Shown here piece after piece: positions 18,436-28,837 of a stretch of DNA of 64,000 bases (positions are counted from its first letter, which is position 1; every line of letters begins with the position of its first letter). The stretch comes from Staphylococcus warneri (GTDB lineage: Bacteria; Bacillota; Bacilli; Staphylococcales; Staphylococcaceae), in contig NZ_LR134269.1 of the NCBI RefSeq assembly GCF_900636385.1, positions 558,001 through 622,000 on the forward strand, in the 5' to 3' direction. The notes beneath the pieces were generated by a model that had not been told where the DNA came from, searched no databases, and saw only the letters and a list, made by a program, of their open reading frames with translations. Both the position numbers and the translations under genes were made by a program.

Positions 18436-18464
18436 TAAACGTGTTTGAAAGGGAGAAGTATGTA

Positions 18465-19475
18465 ATGAATGTTGAAATTGAGCATCAAAGATATGGTGTA
18501 GACTTAATTAAAATTGATAATGAAGAAACCAAAATTGTATTTACAAATTATGGTGCGAGAATTGTGTCATGGAAATATCATGACAACAATATTGTATTAG
18601 GGAATGTTGTTGAAGCGGATGAATTTTATTTTGATAATCCATTTAGATTTGGGGCGACTGTTGGACGATATGGTGGTCGTATTTCAAATGCGACTTTTAA
18701 TTTAGAAGGAGAAACATATCAATTAGAAGCTAATGATGGCCAACATCATATTCACGGTGGTAGTCATGGTTTAGATTCTAAATTATTTGACTATGAAGTT
18801 GTAGACGATTTAGGACATGTCAAAATCATTTTCAAAACAACGTTAAAAGAAGCAGATGATCATTATCCAGGGGATATGGAAATTAAAGTCACTCATACAT
18901 ATGATGCGAATCATTGTTGGACAATTCAATATGAAGCTATATCAACGAAAACTACTTTGTTTAACCCTATGAACCGCGTTTATTTTAATCTTAATCGAGA
19001 TAATAACGTTATTGATAATCATCGAGTGTCTAGCTCTAAATTGAATATGTATCCATTAAATGAGGATCATATGATTAGTTCAGACAACACGTTAGATATA
19101 CAACAGATATTTAATAAGGACGCCATATATTTTAAAGACATTTTTGAAAGTAGCCATGAGCCGATATCACAACAAGTGTCTCAATTTAATGGTTTAGATC
19201 ATCCGTTCAAAGTAGGGGAACAACAATTATCAATAGATAATGATGAGTTTCAATTAGATGTTAAAACGGATATGCCTTACGTCATATTATATACATTTAA
19301 TCAACCGAAAAACTGGAAAAGTTATGCAAATATTTATAAAGCACATTCGGGTTTGACAATCGAGGCACAGTATTTGCCAAATGATATTAACTTATATGGT
19401 GATCAAGCTTCATCAATATTAAAAGCGAATGAAATGTTTTATTCACAAACGAGCTATCAAATTCATGAGAAATAA
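18465..19475 (+). CDS. Aldose 1-epimerase family protein (mutarotase)
   Basis: A 336-residue protein read from ATG 18465, nine bases after GGGAG; a GTG start 24 bases earlier lacks a site. It has the galactose-mutarotase fold landmarks: TNYGARIVSWKYHDNNIVLG, the substrate-binding RFGATVGRYGGRIS with the Arg, HHIHGGSHGLD with paired His, and near the C-terminus a GLTIEAQYLPN segment carrying the catalytic Glu. It interconverts alpha and beta anomers of aldohexoses in the cytoplasm. No galactose operon adjoins it, so the sugar is unknown. Confidence 0.9.
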   Translation: MNVEIEHQRYGVDLIKIDNEETKIVFTNYGARIVSWKYHDNNIVLGNVVEADEFYFDNPFRFGATVGRYGGRISNATFNLEGETYQLEANDGQHHIHGGSHGLDSKLFDYEVVDDLGHVKIIFKTTLKEADDHYPGDMEIKVTHTYDANHCWTIQYEAISTKTTLFNPMNRVYFNLNRDNNVIDNHRVSSSKLNMYPLNEDHMISSDNTLDIQQIFNKDAIYFKDIFESSHEPISQQVSQFNGLDHPFKVGEQQLSIDNDEFQLDVKTDMPYVILYTFNQPKNWKSYANIYKAHSGLTIEAQYLPNDINLYGDQASSILKANEMFYSQTSYQIHEK

Positions 19476-19479
19476 GTTA

Positions 19480-19530
19480 AAGAGTAGAATAAACATCGTT
19501 TTTTACGATGTAATTGTTCTACTCTTTTTA
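19480..19530 (+). terminator. Hairpin terminator after the mutarotase gene
   Basis: AAAGAGTAGAA pairs with TTCTACTCTTT and an inner stem ACATCGT/ACGATGT extends it; TTTTTATT follows. It lies between convergent genes. Confidence 0.8.
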
Positions 19531-19547
19531 TTGTTTTATTTTTTTGT

Positions 19548-20201
19548 TTATTTTGTTGCACGTTGATACATTTTTTCAAGTTTCTCATATCTTTTAGACG
19601 ATAAATATGGATTTTTCAATGCTGATGCGATTCTGTCTGCATTTTTTCTGTCATTATAATAAATGTCGTTTAATGTTTGGACGGATAGTTGTGTATCTAA
19701 TTCGGCTTCCTTTATTAATTCTAAGTGATGATGTTGACTGACATATCCTTCTTTAATGACACGACAATAAAAGCCCGTTTTGCCTGATTGAGACATACGT
19801 TTAACCAAGTCAGAAAGCCCGTACTTTGCTTGGATTTTCCAACAGGGTTCTCTAATTTCAGAAACTTCGATAATTGCATCGCCTAATTGATATTGGTTAC
19901 CGAAATAAACGACATTTTCATCTAAATCTTCAATTGTCAAATTCTCACCGAACATGGCGTACTCTGGCATATCAAGTAAATCACCACGATACATGTCATA
20001 GTTCTTTTTACTAAAACAGCATACGGCTTTATCTGGACCACCATGATCTTTATAAGCTTGTTCATCATCAACAAATCCTAATTTTGATAGCCACATTTGA
20101 TCTTTAAAAGGTTGTTTATTGATTGCTGATTGCATAGGTTTGGCATCTTTGTATTGAAGTGATTCTATTTTTCCTGTCGAAATGGCGTACACTGGTATCA
20201 T
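19548..20201 (-). CDS. MOSC-domain protein (YiiM-like)
   Basis: A 217-residue protein with a MOSC domain: FKDQMWLSKLGFVDDEQAYKDHGGPDKAVCCF early on, GENLTIEDLDENVVYFGNQYQLG in the middle and the conserved cysteine in SEIREPCWKIQ. MOSC domains handle a sulfur or molybdenum-cofactor-bound sulfur; YiiM-type members help detoxify N-hydroxylated base analogues via the molybdenum cofactor. The start at 20201 is favoured over 20204 by spacing from GGGGGG. Monocistronic. Confidence 0.9.
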   Translation of the reverse strand: MIPVYAISTGKIESLQYKDAKPMQSAINKQPFKDQMWLSKLGFVDDEQAYKDHGGPDKAVCCFSKKNYDMYRGDLLDMPEYAMFGENLTIEDLDENVVYFGNQYQLGDAIIEVSEIREPCWKIQAKYGLSDLVKRMSQSGKTGFYCRVIKEGYVSQHHHLELIKEAELDTQLSVQTLNDIYYNDRKNADRIASALKNPYLSSKRYEKLEKMYQRATK

Positions 20202-20366
20202 CATGGTCCCCCCTAAATTATTGTTTGAAGTGTATTTTACTATAGAATTTCATTTTTATGAAAGATTTTAAAATATATTAAAAATTAAACGTTGATTATG
20301 GTATGTTAAATTGAAAAAGTCATGTAAAATAAGAAATGTAAACGATTTAGAAAAGGGGCTCATGAC

Positions 20367-21062
20367 GTGATGAATGATGTAAAACAACTCAAAATGATGA
20401 CGCTAGATGATGTTTTAAGTCAAATCGAGGATGGTATGACGCTCGGTATTGGCACAGGAAGTACAATTGAATTATTAGTGCCTAAAATCGCTCAACTTAT
20501 TGATGAAAAACATTATAATATTATCGGAGTATGTACTTCTAATAAGACGGCGTTTTTAGCTAAAGAATTAAATATTAATATTGTTGATGTAAACGATATT
20601 GATAAAATCGATTTAGCTATTGATGGTGCTGACGAAGTAGATCCTCAGCTTAACCTTATTAAAGGTGGCGGTGGAGCGCTATTTAGAGAAAAAGTAATCG
20701 ATGAAATGGCAGACCGCTTTGTGGTTATTGCTGATGAAAACAAAGTTGTTAACTACCTAGGTGAAACATTTAAATTACCGGTTGAAGTAGATAAATTTAA
20801 TTGGTATCAAGTTGCTAAGAAAATAGAAACAATTGACGGCGTGACAACAGAACGTCGTGTTACGGATGATGTCCCATTTACGACTGATAATGGTAATTAT
20901 ATTTTAGATTGTGCATTACCAAAAGGTATTGATCCTTATGAAATGCATGAATTTTTAATTCACATCACAGGTGTTTTAGAAACAGGTTATTTCCTTGATG
21001 TGGCTGACCAAGCAATTATCGGCACACAACAAGGTGTTAAAAAGATGAATCGACAAGTATAA
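20367..21062 (+). CDS. rpiA: Ribose-5-phosphate isomerase A
   Basis: A 231-residue enzyme that interconverts ribose 5-phosphate and ribulose 5-phosphate in the pentose phosphate pathway. Family motifs are GIGTGSTIELLV, the catalytic IDGADEVDPQLNLIKGGGGALFREK, and VVIADENKVVNYLG. It starts at GTG 20367 or ATG 20370; AAAAGGGG is 9-12 bases upstream. Length matches the family. A cre-like half-match (TGTAAACGATTT) lies 25 bases before the start, too weak to call. Terminator at 21095-21140. Confidence 0.96.
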   Translation: MMNDVKQLKMMTLDDVLSQIEDGMTLGIGTGSTIELLVPKIAQLIDEKHYNIIGVCTSNKTAFLAKELNINIVDVNDIDKIDLAIDGADEVDPQLNLIKGGGGALFREKVIDEMADRFVVIADENKVVNYLGETFKLPVEVDKFNWYQVAKKIETIDGVTTERRVTDDVPFTTDNGNYILDCALPKGIDPYEMHEFLIHITGVLETGYFLDVADQAIIGTQQGVKKMNRQV

Positions 21063-21094
21063 TATCTAGTAAAATTAACTCTTACTCAATAACA

Positions 21095-21140
21095 AAAGCG
21101 TCTATGGCCGTTCATGAGAACGACTATAGACGCTTATTTT
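21095..21140. terminator. Hairpin terminator after rpiA
   Basis: AAGCGTCTAT pairs with ATAGACGCTT, with an inner CGTTC/GAACG stem; a T-run follows on the plus strand and an A-rich tract lies on the other side. Confidence 0.8.
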
Positions 21141-21155
21141 AATATGATTCAACTT

Positions 21156-22295
21156 TTATTGTGCACTGTTGAATAAATCGACTAAACTTTGAGGACTATT
21201 TGCACCTAGACAAATATCTAATAATTCATGAGATTCTTTAGCTTCTTCCTCACTTCTAGGGAACATTTTTTCTTCGTATAAAGCAATAGCTTTATCAATA
21301 TCATTTGGATGTTCAGCGATTAATTCCGCTAATTCCGCACCGTCTAACATTGCTAAATTAGCACCTTCACCAGATGGTGCCATTAAATGTGCAGCATCAC
21401 CAATTAATGTGATACCTGATTGACGTTTCCAACGATGTGTATCAGGTAGAGCATTAATTTTACGAGGTGTAATAGAACTATCCGCTTGAGTAATTAAAGC
21501 AGTGACTTCTGGTGACCAACCTTTAAATTCTGCAGCTATAGTATTAGTTGCTTCTTGGCCATTTGAAAAATCAATGCTATCTATCCATTCGCTATCACAA
21601 TTCATTTGAATATACGTGTGTAAAATATCGCCTGCTTCTCTATGAGCAACTATACCTTTATTTGGTGATAGAGCATACATTGCACCTTTGCCTACTTTGT
21701 TAGCTGTTTTAGGATATTGACGATCAACATCATATAAATAGGTTTCAATAAAGGTATAACCAGAATAATGTGGTTTAATATCAGTTAATATATTGCGTAC
21801 TTTAGACCAAGCACCATCTGCACCAATAAGTTGAGCAGTTGTTACAGATGTGTTATCTCTAAATACAACTTTATATTGTTTTTTATCCAATTTTTCTACG
21901 TGGTCTACTTTTTTATTCCATTCAATCATGTCTTTTGGTAATGAGTCGATTAAAATATTTCTTAAATCACCACGTAAAACTTCTGGTCGGCCATTGGATT
22001 CGTCGTCAGGTAAATCTAATAGTAATTCACCATTTTGATTTACAATACGTGTTGCGTCAGCGCCTTTTTGAATAATAGAACGGAATTCATCCATTAAGTT
22101 TGCTTTTTCCAGTGCAACTTGACCATTATATTCATGTATATCTAACTGTCCACCTTGTGTACGTGCGTCACGTGATGCATCAGATTCATACACTTTAGCA
22201 GGTATGCCATTCACATATAGTACACGTGCTAATGTTAAACCACCGATGCCACCACCAATTATTGTAATAGGGTTATTATTTTCTTCTAAATTCAT
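21156..22295 (-). CDS. FAD-dependent monooxygenase of the TetX/PHBH group
   Basis: A 379-residue flavoprotein read from ATG 22295, seven bases after AAGGAG; the longer frame has no site. The Rossmann motif ITIIGGGIGGLTLARVL is at the N-terminus, a DG-type motif (IGADGAWSKVRN) in the middle and the second FAD motif LIGDAAHLMAPSGEGANLAMLDGAELA near residue 300. The MAPSGEGANLAMLDG stretch is close to that of TetX-type monooxygenases, so databases may label it a tetracycline-inactivating enzyme. Such labels are often wrong for chromosomal homologues; the substrate is unknown. A promoter region of about 80 bases precedes it. Confidence 0.85.
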   Translation of the reverse strand: MNLEENNNPITIIGGGIGGLTLARVLYVNGIPAKVYESDASRDARTQGGQLDIHEYNGQVALEKANLMDEFRSIIQKGADATRIVNQNGELLLDLPDDESNGRPEVLRGDLRNILIDSLPKDMIEWNKKVDHVEKLDKKQYKVVFRDNTSVTTAQLIGADGAWSKVRNILTDIKPHYSGYTFIETYLYDVDRQYPKTANKVGKGAMYALSPNKGIVAHREAGDILHTYIQMNCDSEWIDSIDFSNGQEATNTIAAEFKGWSPEVTALITQADSSITPRKINALPDTHRWKRQSGITLIGDAAHLMAPSGEGANLAMLDGAELAELIAEHPNDIDKAIALYEEKMFPRSEEEAKESHELLDICLGANSPQSLVDLFNSAQ

Positions 22296-22407
22296 CAAAC
22301 CACTCCTTAAAGAATGAGGAAATATATTATAGTATCTTAACATTCCTAATAAATATAATTTTGCCTGACTAAATTTACCCATTTAGGTTCGACATTTAAA
22401 CGTTAAA

Positions 22408-22445
22408 AAAACCCGTCCACTCATTAATATGAATGTGACGGGCTT
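22408..22445 (-). terminator. Terminator of lyrA/spdC
   Basis: On the minus strand CCCGTCACATTCAT pairs with ATGAGTGGACGGG and a run of seven T follows. Confidence 0.8.
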
Positions 22446-22451
22446 GATTAA

Positions 22452-23543
22452 TTAATATTTGTTGTTAGGGCTATGTTCTTCAGTTTGTTTGATTTCATCT
22501 TGTAAATCAGAAACAACGGATGAACGACGATCTTGTTTATATGATGTATGTTCTTTTAAATGATCAGTTGACTCAGAGTCATGACCATGATCTTGAGCGT
22601 CATACTTATTGTCTTGATGTTGAGCATCTAATGTATCTTTATGACGATCATGGTTATCTGAAATTCTACTATTATCATGCTTAGTTTCAGTATAATCATT
22701 GTCATTATCATCGCTAACATGATCTAAATAATTATTAGGTTCTACTTCATCTAAATTTTGATTCGTCTTTTTATAAAAGATAGCACGAATGATTAAGCTT
22801 AAAATGATATAAATTAAACCAACAGCAGTCGTAGCTAAGGCGATGACTTTCATAGAGAATAAATCGCCAATTTCTTCACTAAACAAGAATACTAAACCAA
22901 ATGACATTGCTGCGTGGAAAAGTGTAGCAATATAAATGGTACGACCATTAGTAGCTCTAATTAACTCACCTACAATCATTGAGAAAGCAAATGTATATAA
23001 GAAATGATAGCCTGCGAACTCAAGACCGTATGTTGTATTAGCATTAAAGATAGAATAAATGATACCTACAACAATACTCGCAAATAATGTGTTCATCTTT
23101 GTTTCAACGATATGTTGCAAATATGAACGGAAACCTAATTCTACTACAAACGCCATGATTAAATGACCGATTAAAATTGCGAATATTGACACAGATAAAT
23201 CAGATGCTTGTAGTAGGATGAAACTATCTGCGAATGTATTGAAGCAGAACATACCGATAATGAAAATAAATAAAGGTATGATTAATGCGAGTAATAAACG
23301 CTCAATAACTTTGAGACTAAAAGTGAATTTTAAACTCGCCATTTGTTCTTTTTTATGTTTAAAGACAAGTAGACATATGATAGCTGCAATAAATGGAGAA
23401 AGGTCTGTAATGTCGAATACAAAACGTTTCACGCCTATTGCTGCTTGGAAATCTCTAAGTATTACGAATAAGGCCATTGTCACGACAAAAAACACAAATA
23501 TTGTCATTGCCCATTGAAACCCAGAAATTCGATTGTTTTTCAT
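22452..23543 (-). CDS. lyrA: LyrA/SpdC: catalytically degenerate CPBP-family membrane scaffold
   Basis: A 363-residue protein with eight or so helices (residues 1-255) of the CPBP/Abi type followed by a ~105-residue hydrophilic Asp/His/Lys-rich cytoplasmic tail. Position between the rpiA region and hutG matches S. aureus lyrA (spdC), whose product binds the glucosaminidase SagB to trim and release glycan strands and affects WalK activity. The CPBP protease motif EExxxR is reduced to VELGFR, and the second motif FxxxH reads FNANT, so protease activity is unlikely. The tail is shorter than in S. aureus (as I recall, 419 residues in total). Divergent from hutG. Confidence 0.85.
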   Translation of the reverse strand: MKNNRISGFQWAMTIFVFFVVTMALFVILRDFQAAIGVKRFVFDITDLSPFIAAIICLLVFKHKKEQMASLKFTFSLKVIERLLLALIIPLFIFIIGMFCFNTFADSFILLQASDLSVSIFAILIGHLIMAFVVELGFRSYLQHIVETKMNTLFASIVVGIIYSIFNANTTYGLEFAGYHFLYTFAFSMIVGELIRATNGRTIYIATLFHAAMSFGLVFLFSEEIGDLFSMKVIALATTAVGLIYIILSLIIRAIFYKKTNQNLDEVEPNNYLDHVSDDNDNDYTETKHDNSRISDNHDRHKDTLDAQHQDNKYDAQDHGHDSESTDHLKEHTSYKQDRRSSVVSDLQDEIKQTEEHSPNNKY

Positions 23544-23778
23544 TTTATGTAACCTCCATTACGGAAACAAGCAATTATTGTTTTATTTACAATTATACAT
23601 CTTAAAAGATGATAGATAAATTGTCTATTTTAATTATCATCAAAATGTAATAGTAATGAATTATAAACGTAATTAAATTTAGGTTAAACGGGAATATAAG
23701 AACAACATTGAATTAAGTGTGAGCCAAAGTTATACTTTAATTATAAGGATAAAGCAAAGAAATCAAGGGGGAAGAACA

Positions 23779-24714
23779 ATGTATCAACTAGCTGAACCAA
23801 GCTTATGGACTGGAAGATTAGATAGTGAAACAGATGCCAAACAATTTAGACATTTTCAAACTATCCAATTTAATGACTTAAGACAAGTAGAATTAGCATC
23901 TAAACAAAAAGGTGTTGGTATCTTAGGTTATGCGATTGATAAAGGTGTCGAACTAAATAAAGGGCGTGTAGGTGCAAAAGAGGGGCCTAATGCGATTAAA
24001 AAAGCGTTCGCTGGCTTACCAATTTTGAATCAATGTGAACAAATCGTTGATTATGGAAATGTCGAGCATGATCATGACGCACTAATTGATACTCAAAAGG
24101 AATTTGCAGAATTAGCAGCTAAGTCTATTCATAATCATAAGCAAACATTCTTATTAGGTGGTGGGCATGATATCGCCTATGCACAATATTTAGCGACTAG
24201 ACAAGTGTATCCTAATGAGTCAATTGGGGTTATTAATATTGATGCCCACTTTGATACACGTGATGAAGGTGAATCCACTTCAGGTACGAGTTTTAGACAA
24301 ATACTAGAACAAGACGACAATGCAGATTACATGGTATTAGGTATTTCTCAAGGTGGTAACACACAAGGTTTATTCGACTATGCTAAAGAAAAAGGCGTAT
24401 CATTTGTTTATGCTGATGAATTATTACATCAAGTATCACCACCGATTAAAGATATGATTGAACGTTTTATTCACGATCATGATGTAATCATGTTTACGAT
24501 TTGTATGGATGTTGTAGATAGTGCCTTTGCTCCAGGTGTTAGTGCTCCAGCAGTCTTAGGCATCTATCCACATACAGTGTTTGAATTAGCAAAACGCATT
24601 GTCCCAAGTGAAAAGGTTAAATCAGTAAGTATTGCTGAAATGAACCCTAAATACGATCAAGACAATCGTACAGCGAAACTGATTGCGAATTTAGTGCATC
24701 ACTTCTTATTATAA
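23779..24714 (+). CDS. hutG: Formimidoylglutamase
   Basis: A 311-residue ureohydrolase-family enzyme read from ATG 23779, following GGGGGAAG. It hydrolyses N-formimidoyl-L-glutamate to glutamate and formamide, the last step of histidine breakdown. The binuclear manganese site residues are visible in LLGGGHDIAY, NIDAHFDTR and ICMDVVDSAFAPG. Length is normal. It ends six bases inside the convergent LysR gene. Its partners hutU and hutI follow beyond that gene on the same strand; hutH is not in the window, as in S. aureus where it is elsewhere. Confidence 0.95.
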   Translation: MYQLAEPSLWTGRLDSETDAKQFRHFQTIQFNDLRQVELASKQKGVGILGYAIDKGVELNKGRVGAKEGPNAIKKAFAGLPILNQCEQIVDYGNVEHDHDALIDTQKEFAELAAKSIHNHKQTFLLGGGHDIAYAQYLATRQVYPNESIGVINIDAHFDTRDEGESTSGTSFRQILEQDDNADYMVLGISQGGNTQGLFDYAKEKGVSFVYADELLHQVSPPIKDMIERFIHDHDVIMFTICMDVVDSAFAPGVSAPAVLGIYPHTVFELAKRIVPSEKVKSVSIAEMNPKYDQDNRTAKLIANLVHHFLL

Positions 24715-25578
24715 ATTCCAATAATCAATACATTGTTCAATAAGAGAAAGTACTTGTTCAGAGTGCTTTCTCTTTTTTAAATAATTAATATAAATTTTGC
24801 GTCCTAAATTAGGGCGTATTTTAATGTAGTCTAAATTCCGTGTATTAAATGATTGGTAATAAAATCGTGGAATAACCGCATAACCAATACCTAAATGGAC
24901 TAGATTAGTAGCGGATTCAAAACGATCAGATTCCATAATGATATTAGGGTGGATACCTACTCTATTAAAATAATCATCTAAGTGTTTACGAACTTGAGAA
25001 TTTTTATTCGGCAAAATTAAAGGTAAGTCATCCAATTGAATCGTTTTTTGCTTTGGAAATGCATCTTTAGGTGTTAATAATATATAAGATTCTTTATATA
25101 ATGCGATCGATGTAATATCTTGATGGCGTATTTCTTCGTTTGTTAAGGCAAAATGAACATTAAAGTTGGTAAGTTGCTCAATGGATTGATGTTGATCATG
25201 CACTTCATAAATTCGGTATTGCTGATTAGGGTAACGCTTATGATGTGCACGGATGACATTGGCCATCCATTGACTCGTGGATTCTAAAATGCCCATTTTA
25301 ATACGGGGTTCCGAAGACACATTTAAATCATACATTTTTTCAACTGTTGAACGATAGGATTCTACTAGATCTTCAGCATATTTATAAAACTGAATCCCTT
25401 TTTCAGTGATTTTAATATCTTTGGTAGTACGCATAAATAAGTCGTATCCTAAATCAGCTTCCATTTTTTTAATAGCTGCAGTTAAGGAAGGTTGACTAAT
25501 ATGTAAAAAATTAGCGGCTTTCGTAAAACTATTGTATTTTACAACGGCTAAAAAATATTCTAATTGAATGATTTTCAT
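24709..25578 (-). CDS. LysR-family regulator, probably of the hut genes
   Basis: A 289-residue LysR-type regulator: winged HTH at the N-terminus (MKIIQLEYFLAVVKYNSFTKAANFLHISQPSLTAAIKKMEADLG) and a periplasmic-binding-like effector domain. It is divergent from hutU and convergent with hutG, overlapping the latter's 3' end by six bases. This nesting inside the hut cluster makes it the likely activator of hutUI; effector candidates are urocanate or histidine. This is inferred from position. Confidence 0.9.
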   Translation of the reverse strand: MKIIQLEYFLAVVKYNSFTKAANFLHISQPSLTAAIKKMEADLGYDLFMRTTKDIKITEKGIQFYKYAEDLVESYRSTVEKMYDLNVSSEPRIKMGILESTSQWMANVIRAHHKRYPNQQYRIYEVHDQHQSIEQLTNFNVHFALTNEEIRHQDITSIALYKESYILLTPKDAFPKQKTIQLDDLPLILPNKNSQVRKHLDDYFNRVGIHPNIIMESDRFESATNLVHLGIGYAVIPRFYYQSFNTRNLDYIKIRPNLGRKIYINYLKKRKHSEQVLSLIEQCIDYWNL

Positions 25579-25664
25579 AGGTCATCTCCTATATATCATA
25601 GTTTTTATCTATAAATAATTAGTTTATTTATATTTGTTATCTATATCTTAGCATAATATAATAT

Positions 25665-25677
25665 GGTTGTAACAACC
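25665..25677. promoter_or_regulatory. Palindrome in the lysR-hutU intergenic region
   Basis: GGTTGT-A-ACAACC is a perfect 13-base palindrome 114 bases upstream of the hutU start and 87 bases upstream of the divergent lysR start. A LysR or general regulator site is plausible; the motif alone does not decide. Confidence 0.4.
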
Positions 25678-25790
25678 TGATTAATAGTGATTGTTATCTT
25701 TTGAATAGTACGAATATTTAGAAGATAATGATTAAAGAGAAACTTAATATATTTTGGATTTTGATATTATTTCGGATGGGAGAGATAGTA

Positions 25791-27452
25791 ATGAGAGAAA
25801 TTCATGCAAAAAAAGGGTTAGATATCGAATGTAAAGGTTGGGAACAAGAAGCAGTACTACGAATGCTATATAATAACTTAGATCCAGAAGTAGCGGAACA
25901 CCCAGAAGAACTTGTGGTATATGGTGGTATTGGTAAAGCTGCTCGTAATTGGAAAGCCTTTGAAGCAATTGAAAATACATTAAGAGATTTAGAAGCAGAT
26001 GAAACAATGCTTGTACAATCTGGTAAACCAGTGGCAGTATTTAAAACACATGAAGAAGCGCCACGAGTATTAATTTCCAATTCAGTTTTAGTGCCTGAAT
26101 GGGCGAACTGGGATCATTTTAATGAATTAGATAAAAAAGGCTTAATGATGTATGGTCAAATGACAGCAGGTAGTTGGATTTATATTGGTTCACAAGGTAT
26201 CGTTCAAGGTACTTATGAAACATTTGCTGAACTTGGTAATCAAGAATATCAAAGTGATTTAACAGGTACAGTAACACTTACTGCTGGATTAGGTGGTATG
26301 GGTGGTGCACAACCACTTGCTGTGACTATGAATAATGGTGTAGCTATTTGTGTAGATGTCGACGAAAGTCGTGTTGATAAACGTGTCGAAACAAAATACT
26401 GCGATATCAAGACTAACGATTTAGATGAAGCATTAAAATTAGCTGAAGACGCTAGACAAAAAGGGGAAGCTTTATCTATAGGATTAGTAGGTAATGCAGT
26501 AGACATTCACAAAGCTATTTTAGACAAAGGATTTAAAATTGATATTATTACTGACCAAACAAGTGCACATGACCCATTAAATGGTTATGTACCACAAGGA
26601 TATTCAGTTGAAGAAGCTAAAAAGCTACGTAAAGAAGATCCAAAAAAATACGTAGAATTATCTCAAGCTTCAATGGCTAAACATGTTGAGTTAATGCTTG
26701 AATTCCAAAAACAAGGTGCCGTTGCATTTGACTATGGTAACAATATCCGTCAAGTTGCATATAATAACGGAGTAAAAGATGCATTTGATTTCCCAGGATT
26801 TGTGCCTGCATATATTAGACCATTATTCTGTGAAGGTAAAGGACCATTCCGCTTTGCAGCATTAAGTGGTGATCCAAAAGATATTGAACGTGCAGATGAA
26901 GAAATGAGAAAATTATTCCCGGATAATGAAAAATTAATTCGTTGGTTAGATCTAGCAGAAGAGAAAATTTCTTATCAAGGTTTACCTTCAAGAATTGCAT
27001 GGTTAGGCTATGAAGAACGTGCCAAAATGGGACTAGCACTTAATAAATTAGTGCGTGATGGTGAAATTTCTGCACCAATTGTTATCGGACGAGATCATTT
27101 AGATTCTGGTTCAGTAGCAAGTCCAAACCGTGAAACAGAAGGTATGCGAGATGGAAGTGATGCAGTAGGTGACTGGGCTGTACTTAATGCATTAATTAAT
27201 ACTGCAGCAGGCGGTTCTTGGATTTCATTCCACCATGGCGGTGGCGTAGGTATGGGTTATTCATTACATGCTGGTATGGTTGTTGTAGCAGATGGCTCAG
27301 AACGTGCAGATCGTCGATTAGGACGTGTATTAACTACAGATCCGGGTATGGGAGTAGTAAGACATGTTGATGCCGGTTATGACATCGCCATTCAAACGGC
27401 TAAAGATAAAGGCATCAAAATTCCAATGATTGATGAAGCAGGTGATAAATAA
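25791..27452 (+). CDS. hutU: Urocanate hydratase
   Basis: A 553-residue NAD-dependent enzyme that converts urocanate to imidazolonepropionate, step two of histidine degradation. The start is ATG 25791 after GGGAGAGA; the frame is open upstream but has no site. Family marks are [27 protein letters not shown] for NAD binding, the [10 protein letters not shown] motif and the C-terminal [14 protein letters not shown]. Length is exactly as expected. It overlaps hutI by one base (TAATG), giving coupled translation. Confidence 0.97.
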   Translation: MREIHAKKGLDIECKGWEQEAVLRMLYNNLDPEVAEHPEELVVYGGIGKAARNWKAFEAIENTLRDLEADETMLVQSGKPVAVFKTHEEAPRVLISNSVLVPEWANWDHFNELDKKGLMMYGQMTAGSWIYIGSQGIVQGTYETFAELGNQEYQSDLTGTVTLTAGLGGMGGAQPLAVTMNNGVAICVDVDESRVDKRVETKYCDIKTNDLDEALKLAEDARQKGEALSIGLVGNAVDIHKAILDKGFKIDIITDQTSAHDPLNGYVPQGYSVEEAKKLRKEDPKKYVELSQASMAKHVELMLEFQKQGAVAFDYGNNIRQVAYNNGVKDAFDFPGFVPAYIRPLFCEGKGPFRFAALSGDPKDIERADEEMRKLFPDNEKLIRWLDLAEEKISYQGLPSRIAWLGYEERAKMGLALNKLVRDGEISAPIVIGRDHLDSGSVASPNRETEGMRDGSDAVGDWAVLNALINTAAGGSWISFHHGGGVGMGYSLHAGMVVVADGSERADRRLGRVLTTDPGMGVVRHVDAGYDIAIQTAKDKGIKIPMIDEAGDK

Positions 27453-28687
27453 TGAACGATTTAATTATTCAAAACATTAAAGAGCTTATTTTACCAAAAT
27501 CAACTGATCGTCCTTTAAAAGGTGCGGAACTTGATCAATTAGATGTGATTGAAAATGGTACGGTAGTTGTGAACGACGGTAAAATTGTATATTCAGGACC
27601 ACATACTGATAAATATGATGCTGAACAAGTGATTGATGCTACAGGTAAAGTAGTGTCACCATCATTGATTGATGCACACACGCACTTAGTTTTCGGTGGC
27701 TCAAGAGAACATGAAATGTCATTAAAACGACAAGGTAAATCTTATTTAGAGATATTAGAATCTGGTGGCGGTATTTTATCAACAGTTAAAGCCACACGTG
27801 ACATTAGTGAAGAAGATTTATTTAAAAAAGCTGAACACGATTTACTAACAATGATTCAACATGGTGTTTTAGGCGTTGAAAGTAAAAGTGGTTATGGTTT
27901 AGATAAAGAAAATGAACTTAAACAATTAAGAGTGTCTAATCGTTTAGCAGAGAAATACGGTTTAGATATGAGACATACATTCTTAGGACCACATGCGGTT
28001 CCTAAAGAAGCAGAGTCTAATGAAGCGTTCTTAAATGAGATGATTGAGCTTTTACCAGAAGTAAAAGAATATGCAGACTTTGCAGATATCTTCTGTGAAA
28101 CGGGTGTATTCTCAGTTGAAGAATCTAAACATTATATGCAAAAAGCGAAAGAGGCAGGATTTAAAGTTAAAATTCATGCTGATGAAATTGATCCACTTGG
28201 TGGTCTAGAGTTAGCTATTGACGAAAATGCAATTTCTGCTGATCACCTTGTTGCTTCAAGTGCAGAAGGTAAAGCAAAATTAAAAAATAGTGACACAGTA
28301 GCCGTATTATTACCAGCTACGACATTCTATCTAGATAAAAATGATTATGCAGATGCGAGAGGTATGCTAGATAATGATGGTGCTATCGCTATTGCAACAG
28401 ACTATAACCCTGGTAGCAGTGTTACTAATAACTTACAATTAGCTATGGCCATTGCCGCATTGAAATTAAAATTATCACCAAATGAAGTTTGGAATGCGGT
28501 AACAGTTAATGCAGCAAAAGCTATTGATTTAGACGCAGGTACAATTAATGAAGGCGACAAAGCTAATATCGTTATTTGGAATGCGCCAAACCATGAATAT
28601 ATTCCTTATCACTTTGGTATCAACCATGCTCAAAAAGTGATTAAAGATGGTAGAGTAATTGTAGATAATGAATTTTCATTAGATTAA
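27452..28687 (+). CDS. hutI: Imidazolonepropionase
   Basis: A 411-residue amidohydrolase-superfamily enzyme that hydrolyses imidazolonepropionate to formimidoylglutamate, feeding HutG. Metal ligands are visible in [24 protein letters not shown] and the Asp in ATDYNPGS. It follows hutU directly and is followed by a terminator, so hutUI is a two-gene unit. Confidence 0.96.
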   Translation: MNDLIIQNIKELILPKSTDRPLKGAELDQLDVIENGTVVVNDGKIVYSGPHTDKYDAEQVIDATGKVVSPSLIDAHTHLVFGGSREHEMSLKRQGKSYLEILESGGGILSTVKATRDISEEDLFKKAEHDLLTMIQHGVLGVESKSGYGLDKENELKQLRVSNRLAEKYGLDMRHTFLGPHAVPKEAESNEAFLNEMIELLPEVKEYADFADIFCETGVFSVEESKHYMQKAKEAGFKVKIHADEIDPLGGLELAIDENAISADHLVASSAEGKAKLKNSDTVAVLLPATTFYLDKNDYADARGMLDNDGAIAIATDYNPGSSVTNNLQLAMAIAALKLKLSPNEVWNAVTVNAAKAIDLDAGTINEGDKANIVIWNAPNHEYIPYHFGINHAQKVIKDGRVIVDNEFSLD

Positions 28688-28708
28688 GACAAAGTGTTCA
28701 TTGAAATG

Positions 28709-28738
28709 ACCGTGCCGACATTGTCGGTACGGTTTTTT
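28709..28738 (+). terminator. Terminator of hutUI
   Basis: CCGTGCCGACA pairs with TGTCGGTACGG and is followed by six T. Confidence 0.85.
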
Positions 28739-28837
28739 GTTTATAGTAAAAGGATCAGTGTATTTTTAGAAAAGTTTGACAATTATGTTACTATATATAG
28801 AAAAATAGTTTTTAGGTTGAAAGGGATGGAGATAACA

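Noticed and set aside
20338..20351. A cre site before rpiA
   Set aside because: Only one half of the consensus is good; the last two positions fail, so it was not called.
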